Source of the DNA: DATKDU01 sp035512595
GTDB lineage: Bacteria; Planctomycetota; Planctomycetia; Pirellulales; Pirellulaceae
Assembly (NCBI GenBank): GCA_035512595.1
Contig: DATKDU010000087.1
Coordinates: 1 to 10,864 of the forward strand
Direction of reading: 5' to 3'
Length of the DNA: 10,864 bases
Both the position numbers and the translations under genes were made by a program. This document shows, in pieces, positions 7,562-10,864 of this stretch. Under the pieces are notes generated by a model. It ran no database searches. It saw nothing but the letters and a program-made list of their open reading frames with translations, and had not been told where the DNA came from. Each line of letters starts with the position of its first letter. Position 1 is the stretch's first letter.

Positions 7562-8974
7562 ATGCAGGCAAATAATTGGCAGGTGATCCCGACACTGCGG
7601 CATTGGTGGCAAGAGACGCGGGCGAGCTTCTGGTTCCTACCCGCAATGATTGTCCTGGGCGCCGTGGGGCTTGCCACTGTCCTGATAGGCGTCGACGTGA
7701 CTGTCGATTTGCCTGTTGTCGAGCGGTGGCCGCTGCTCTTCGGCGCCGGTGCGGCTGGTTCCCGCGGCCTGCTCACCGCCGTCGCCAGCTCGATGATCAC
7801 GGTGGCCGGGGTGGTGTTCTCCATCACGATCGTGGCCCTGTCGCTGACGTCCAGTCAGTACACGTCGCGGGTCCTGAGCAACTTTATGCGCGACCGCAAC
7901 AATCAGGTGGTGCTCGGCGTGTTCGTCGGCATCTTTGCCTACTGCCTAGTGGTGCTCAGGGTCATTCGAGGCGGTGACGAAGGGGCGTTTGTCCCGTCGC
8001 TGGCCGTACTGGGCGGGTTGATCCTGGCGTTCGTCGGGATCGGCTATCTGATCTTTTTCATTCACTACATTTCAATGTCCATCCAGTCGTCGAGCATCAT
8101 TGCCGCGGCCGCACGGGAGACCATCGCTGCCGTGGGTCACTTGTTTCCCCAGGGGATGGGTGATGACGTTGAGGAAGACACGGACGGCGACTTGGCGGTG
8201 TCTCTCCCGGAGCAGGCTTGGTTTGCCGTTCCGGCACGAAAGAGCGGTTACATTCAAAGTATCGACGGGGACTCGCTGCTAGTTTTCGCCCGAGAACGCA
8301 AGACCATCGTGCGCATGGAATGCGGCATCGGCGAGTTCGTTGTCGAGGGGACTCCGCTGATCTCTGTGGCCGACCCGGCTGGATTGGACGAAGGCACAGC
8401 GGACGAGCTCAACGCGGTCTACGCCATCAGCCCCCATCGCACGGTGGGGCAGGATGCCAGCTTTGGCATTCGGCAACTCGTGGACATCGCCCTGAAAGCG
8501 TTGTCGCCTGGTATCAACGACACCACGACCGCGGTGATGTGCGTGAACTACCTGGCGGCGATCCTTGTCCGGCTTGGATCGCGACGAATTGCGACTGTCC
8601 GCCGCTTGGACCAAGGGGAGCTGCGTGTCATCGCCCGAGGCCCGTGCTTCGAAAGCCTGTTGGCCGAAGCCTTCGACCAGATCCGGCAGAACGCCGAAGG
8701 CAACGTCGCGGTCCTGACGCGACAGCTTCAGGCGCTGGAAATCATCGCCGGCCAGACGGCGAACACCCGGCGGCGGCAAGCGCTGCGGCAGCAGGCGGAC
8801 TTGATCGCCGGCGTGGCCGAGCGCACGATTCCCTCGCCGCACGATGGTGCAAGCGTCAAGGCCGCCTCGGTGCGCCTATCCCAAGTTCTCGACGCGCCGA
8901 GCGGGCGGCCCCCCGGTTCCCCATCAGGAGCTTCCTCAGAAAGGCCGTCGAGCGGCCTCGTTCACGAAACTTAG
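7562..8974 (+). CDS. DUF2254 family membrane protein
   Basis: A 470-residue predicted membrane protein that matches the DUF2254 family, which has no established biochemical function. Hydrophobic helices lie at about 24-44, 72-97, 115-133 and 146-170. The first soluble stretch contains the family-typical VFSITIVALSLTSSQYTSRVL pattern (85-105) and NFMRDRNNQVVLGVFVG. The cytoplasmic C-terminal half contains the conserved HRTVGQDASFGIRQL and ALSPGINDTTTA motifs at about 297-325, and ends in a helical, arginine-rich region and a serine/proline/glycine-rich tail. The ribosome binding site before the ATG at 7562 is weak, which with the 48-base gap to the AI-2E gene suggests translation as part of one message. 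A hairpin at 8942-8958 (AGGCCG/CGGCCT) sits in the last codons, without a T-run. The IS21 end begins 119 bases after the stop codon and does not interrupt the gene. Confidence 0.88.
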   Translation: MQANNWQVIPTLRHWWQETRASFWFLPAMIVLGAVGLATVLIGVDVTVDLPVVERWPLLFGAGAAGSRGLLTAVASSMITVAGVVFSITIVALSLTSSQYTSRVLSNFMRDRNNQVVLGVFVGIFAYCLVVLRVIRGGDEGAFVPSLAVLGGLILAFVGIGYLIFFIHYISMSIQSSSIIAAAARETIAAVGHLFPQGMGDDVEEDTDGDLAVSLPEQAWFAVPARKSGYIQSIDGDSLLVFARERKTIVRMECGIGEFVVEGTPLISVADPAGLDEGTADELNAVYAISPHRTVGQDASFGIRQLVDIALKALSPGINDTTTAVMCVNYLAAILVRLGSRRIATVRRLDQGELRVIARGPCFESLLAEAFDQIRQNAEGNVAVLTRQLQALEIIAGQTANTRRRQALRQQADLIAGVAERTIPSPHDGASVKAASVRLSQVLDAPSGRPPGSPSGASSERPSSGLVHET

Positions 8975-9098
8975 GGACGGGGCACCAGCCTTTCGCCGAT
9001 ACGCCAGTCTGCAATCAAAAGATTGTGTTGAACCCTCCGGAAACACCAGATCGATCGCAAGGCATTGCGGATAAAAGAGAAACGGCTCGTCGTGTCAC

Positions 9099-9141
9099 CG
9101 GGCGGATTAAATGCAGCCAGTAGCGGGCGAAATTAGCAGCC
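9099..9141. repeat. IS21 multiple terminal repeats, first two units
   Basis: CGGGCGGATTAAATGCAGCC at 9099-9118 and CGGGCGAAATTAGCAGCC at 9124-9141 are direct repeats differing by one substitution pair and a two-base gap. A third partial unit, CGGGCGAAAT, occurs at 9244-9253 inside the 3' end of istB. IS21-family ends usually carry such repeated transposase-binding sites, which supports the boundary near 9093. Confidence 0.65.
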
Positions 9142-9175
9142 GGGGTGATGGTTGGGTTGATGATCGCTGGAATCG

Positions 9176-10033
9176 TTACGACTGGCAAGTCTCGGTGGGC
9201 TGCGCCGGCGACTTTTTCCGCTTGCCGGCAGCCGTCGAGCCGGCGGGCGAAATGGCCGGTTTTGAATTGTCGGCGTCTTCCACAGCGGCAGTCTCTGGTT
9301 CGATGCGGGCCTGATTCCGCAGCCGGTAGCTCTTGCCGGTGATGGCGATGATTGTGGCGTGGTGCAAGAAGCGATCGAGGATGGCCGTCGCGCTGGGGAC
9401 GTCCCCCAGCAGCTTGCCCCAATCCTCCAGCGGGCGATTGCTGGTCATCATGGTGGAGCGGGTCTCGTACCGCCGCATGACGATCTCGAACAAGAACTCC
9501 CCGCTCCTTTTCGGCAACTGCTTCATTCCCATGTCGTCGATGATGAGCAGGTCGGGTTTGAGATACCGGCCCAAGATTTTCTCCTGTCCTTCCAGCGCCT
9601 CGTCGTGCAGGAAGTCGCGCACGACGTCGAAGATGGAGCGGTACAGCACCAGAAAGCCTTGCTTGATCGCCTGGTTCCCCAGGGCCTGGGTCAGGAAGCT
9701 CTTTCCCGTCCCCGGCGGGCCGACGAAGAGCACGTCCCGTGCTTCGCGAACGAAGCGACAGGTGGCCAGATCGAAGATCTGCGCGCGGTGGATCGAGGGG
9801 TTGAACGCGAAGTCGAATTCGTCCAGCGCCTTCAGCTCTCGGAATTGGGCCGCTTTGACCCGCCGGTCGATCTGCCGCTGCTGGCGGACCAGCAGTTCAT
9901 CCTGAACGATCAACTCCAGGAACTCGGCGTGGCTGAGCTGGTGGCCGGCCGCTTCCTGGAGACGCACGTCCAGCGACTGGGCCAATCCCGAGAGACGCAA
10001 CTGGTGGAGGGCGGTTTGCAAGCGATCATTCAT
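9176..10033 (-). CDS. istB: IS21 helper ATPase IstB
   Basis: A 285-residue AAA+ ATPase that assists IstA in IS21 transposition by remodelling target DNA. Residues 1-75 are the N-terminal DNA-binding region with the family's AEFLELIVQDE and RRVKAAQF segments. Walker A is GPPGTGKS at 105-112, Walker B is LLIIDDMG at 162-169, the sensor-1 region is TSNRP at 197-201, and R221 in ILDRFLHHA is the likely arginine finger. The core ends near 240. Residues 241-285 are an unusual charged, alanine- and lysine-rich tail; its coding sequence covers one unit of the IS terminal repeats at 9244-9253, so the tail may be a by-product of reading into the IS end. The ATG at 10033 overlaps the istA stop by eight bases, and AGGAG (minus strand, 10045-10041) lies seven bases upstream, so translation is probably coupled. 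Confidence 0.95.
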   Translation of the reverse strand: MNDRLQTALHQLRLSGLAQSLDVRLQEAAGHQLSHAEFLELIVQDELLVRQQRQIDRRVKAAQFRELKALDEFDFAFNPSIHRAQIFDLATCRFVREARDVLFVGPPGTGKSFLTQALGNQAIKQGFLVLYRSIFDVVRDFLHDEALEGQEKILGRYLKPDLLIIDDMGMKQLPKRSGEFLFEIVMRRYETRSTMMTSNRPLEDWGKLLGDVPSATAILDRFLHHATIIAITGKSYRLRNQARIEPETAAVEDADNSKPAISPAGSTAAGKRKKSPAQPTETCQS

Positions 10034-10864
10034 GAGGGGGCTCCTGGTCCGGTGAAAAAGAGGGAACTACAGTAGGGTCGTCTGGTGAAACGGAGCCGGG
10101 CTCTGCAGAGGTGCAACCCGGCAAGGGATAACCAGGCCTGGGCGGTGATCTCACCGACGAGCCCTGCGGGACGCTGCCTGCGGGGCTTTTTTCGTGCCCG
10201 CTCTCTGGCGAGATCATTGTCCAGTCATGCCTCCCAAAACCTTCGCCCACGGAGGGGCGATCCGTCTGGCGATGGAGCGCCTGGGCGACCACGGCGGCAT
10301 AATCTTCCAGCGGGCGGATGATCGGATGCTCGTCCAGGAAGGGAAGCGGCTCTTGTCTGGCCGTGTGCCGCTTGAGCAACTGGCGGATCGACCGCAGCCG
10401 CCAGCAACTGTGCGACAGGGCGATTTCGCAGGCATTTTCCAGGGACTGGCTGCCGTGCTTCTTTGTCAGTGCCAGCAGTCCTTGCAGGACGCGCGTCCCT
10501 TCGATGCCCCGCGCGTGCAGCATGGCCTGGGCCCACTGGTGGGTGTGCAGACCGATCAACTCGATCTTTCCCAGCAGGTACGACGCACCACGCTCCAATC
10601 CGCTGATCTTTTCGCGCGCGATGTGCTCGGCATGGGTGCTGAATCGCCCCTGCTCGTGCCGCACGTGCAAGGCAATCTGCTCGAAACGATGGTTGAAGAT
10701 GCGGACCAGCCGCATGTCCCACCGCACCCAGACCTCGCGCCCCAGATACTCCGGCGGCGCCGAGTAGTACGCTTTGGCGACCTCGACGTGCCCATCCCGG
10801 CTTACTTTGCGGCGCGCCTCGTGGAAGCAGGCGAAGCGCTCCCGTGGTAGCGCGAGGAGGGCCG
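10026..10864 (-). CDS. istA: IS21 transposase IstA, C-terminal part (5' end outside window)
   Basis: The frame is open to the right edge of the window, giving about 278 codons of what is normally a protein of about 500 residues. The visible part starts ALLALPRERFACFHEARRKV, then HVEVAKAYYSAPPEYLGREV and WVRWDMRLVRIFNHRFEQIA, the C-terminal beta-barrel region of IS21-type transposases, followed by the helical segment with HTHQWAQAMLHARGIEG. The N-terminal helix-turn-helix and the catalytic DDE residues are not in the window, so activity cannot be judged. The last 60 or so residues are a serine/proline-rich, probably disordered tail (SPDDPTVVPSFSPDQEPPHE at the end), which also covers a strong plus-strand hairpin and T-run at 10160-10192. 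Confidence 0.92.
   Translation of the reverse strand, partial: ALLALPRERFACFHEARRKVSRDGHVEVAKAYYSAPPEYLGREVWVRWDMRLVRIFNHRFEQIALHVRHEQGRFSTHAEHIAREKISGLERGASYLLGKIELIGLHTHQWAQAMLHARGIEGTRVLQGLLALTKKHGSQSLENACEIALSHSCWRLRSIRQLLKRHTARQEPLPFLDEHPIIRPLEDYAAVVAQALHRQTDRPSVGEGFGRHDWTMISPESGHEKSPAGSVPQGSSVRSPPRPGYPLPGCTSAEPGSVSPDDPTVVPSFSPDQEPPHE
10143..10156. repeat. Short perfect palindrome inside the istA 3' end
   Basis: CGGTGA at 10143-10148 and TCACCG at 10151-10156 are perfect inverted repeats around a TC spacer. It lies three bases before the terminator-like hairpin at 10160-10192, so transcripts on the plus strand would carry two hairpins in a row. It could also be a dimeric protein-binding site or chance. 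Confidence 0.4.
10160..10192 (+). terminator. Plus-strand intrinsic terminator antisense to istA
   Basis: AGCCC at 10160-10164 pairs with GGGCT at 10183-10187, and the stem continues inward (TGCGGG with CCTGCG, two wobble pairs) to a six-base loop, giving about 11 pairs followed directly by six T at 10187-10192. This is a classic intrinsic terminator on the plus strand. On the minus strand the A-run comes before the hairpin, so istA-istB transcription should pass. It would stop transcripts that enter the IS from the plus-strand genes on its left. Confidence 0.6.

Larger units (their letters stand above)
9093..10864 (-). mobile_element. IS21-family insertion sequence, istB-side end (partial)
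   Basis: The element carries the typical istA-istB pair on the minus strand, with istB complete and istA running off the right edge. The outer end is placed at TGTCACC starting at 9093, because TGT tips and several internal repeats are usual for IS21-family ends and because repeated units follow directly. The other end and the target duplication are outside the window. The IS lies beyond the stop of the DUF2254 gene and points toward it. Confidence 0.8.

Noticed and set aside
8942..8958. AGGCCG/CGGCCT hairpin as terminator of the envelope operon
   Set aside because: It lies inside the last codons of the DUF2254 gene and is not followed by a T-run.
8218..9123. Plus-strand open frame of 301 codons overlapping the DUF2254 gene
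   Set aside because: The frame-shifted product is arginine- and proline-rich without motifs, whereas the DUF2254 frame carries conserved family motifs throughout.
9359..10075. Plus-strand open frame of 238 codons
   Set aside because: It is the complement of istB, whose Walker A, Walker B and sensor motifs are clear; the plus-strand product has no recognisable motif.
10194..10850. Plus-strand open frame of 218 codons
   Set aside because: It is the complement of the istA C-terminal coding region, which matches IS21 transposases and is open to the window edge.
1..10864. CRISPR array, tRNA or rRNA genes
   Set aside because: No regularly spaced direct repeats, no cloverleaf-like segment with a T-arm motif and no rRNA-like sequence were seen on either strand.

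Overview
The window looks like bacterial chromosomal (or large-plasmid) DNA of roughly 60% GC by eye. Gene content suggests a planctomycete or similar environmental bacterium: paired bacterial eRF1-like (baeRF) proteins, a PRC-barrel protein, a BON-MscS fusion, an AI-2E-type permease and a DUF2254 protein. This host assignment is an inference from gene families; no phylogenetic marker gene is present.

Layout. (1) Positions 38-4350 on the plus strand hold two close paralogues of the baeRF3-like release-factor family (38-1201 and 2683-3933). A 710-base gene-free stretch with a clear intrinsic terminator lies between them, followed by an unrecognised 228-residue protein whose C-terminal half weakly resembles SseB. 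A small PRC-barrel protein follows the second paralogue almost directly. (2) Positions 4402-4608 hold a likely small proline-rich protein. (3) Positions 4707-8974 on the plus strand encode three envelope proteins: an exported BON-domain MscS channel, an AI-2E/PerM-type permease and a DUF2254 membrane protein, the last two only 48 bases apart. (4) From about 9093 to the right edge, on the minus strand, lies one end of an IS21-family insertion sequence: the terminal repeats, the complete istB helper ATPase and the C-terminal part of istA. The catalytic part of istA and the other IS end are outside the window.

How it may work together. The left half looks like a translation-rescue or ribosome-quality-control module, by analogy with eRF1/Pelota/Vms1-type proteins. 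The right half looks like an osmotic and membrane-stress module. Side by side and next to an IS, they are best read as an accessory stress-tolerance island. The points most worth a second look are the divergence of the two baeRF paralogues in the loop that would correspond to the eRF1 GGQ loop, the unknown protein between them, and a strong plus-strand terminator placed antisense inside the 3' end of istA.
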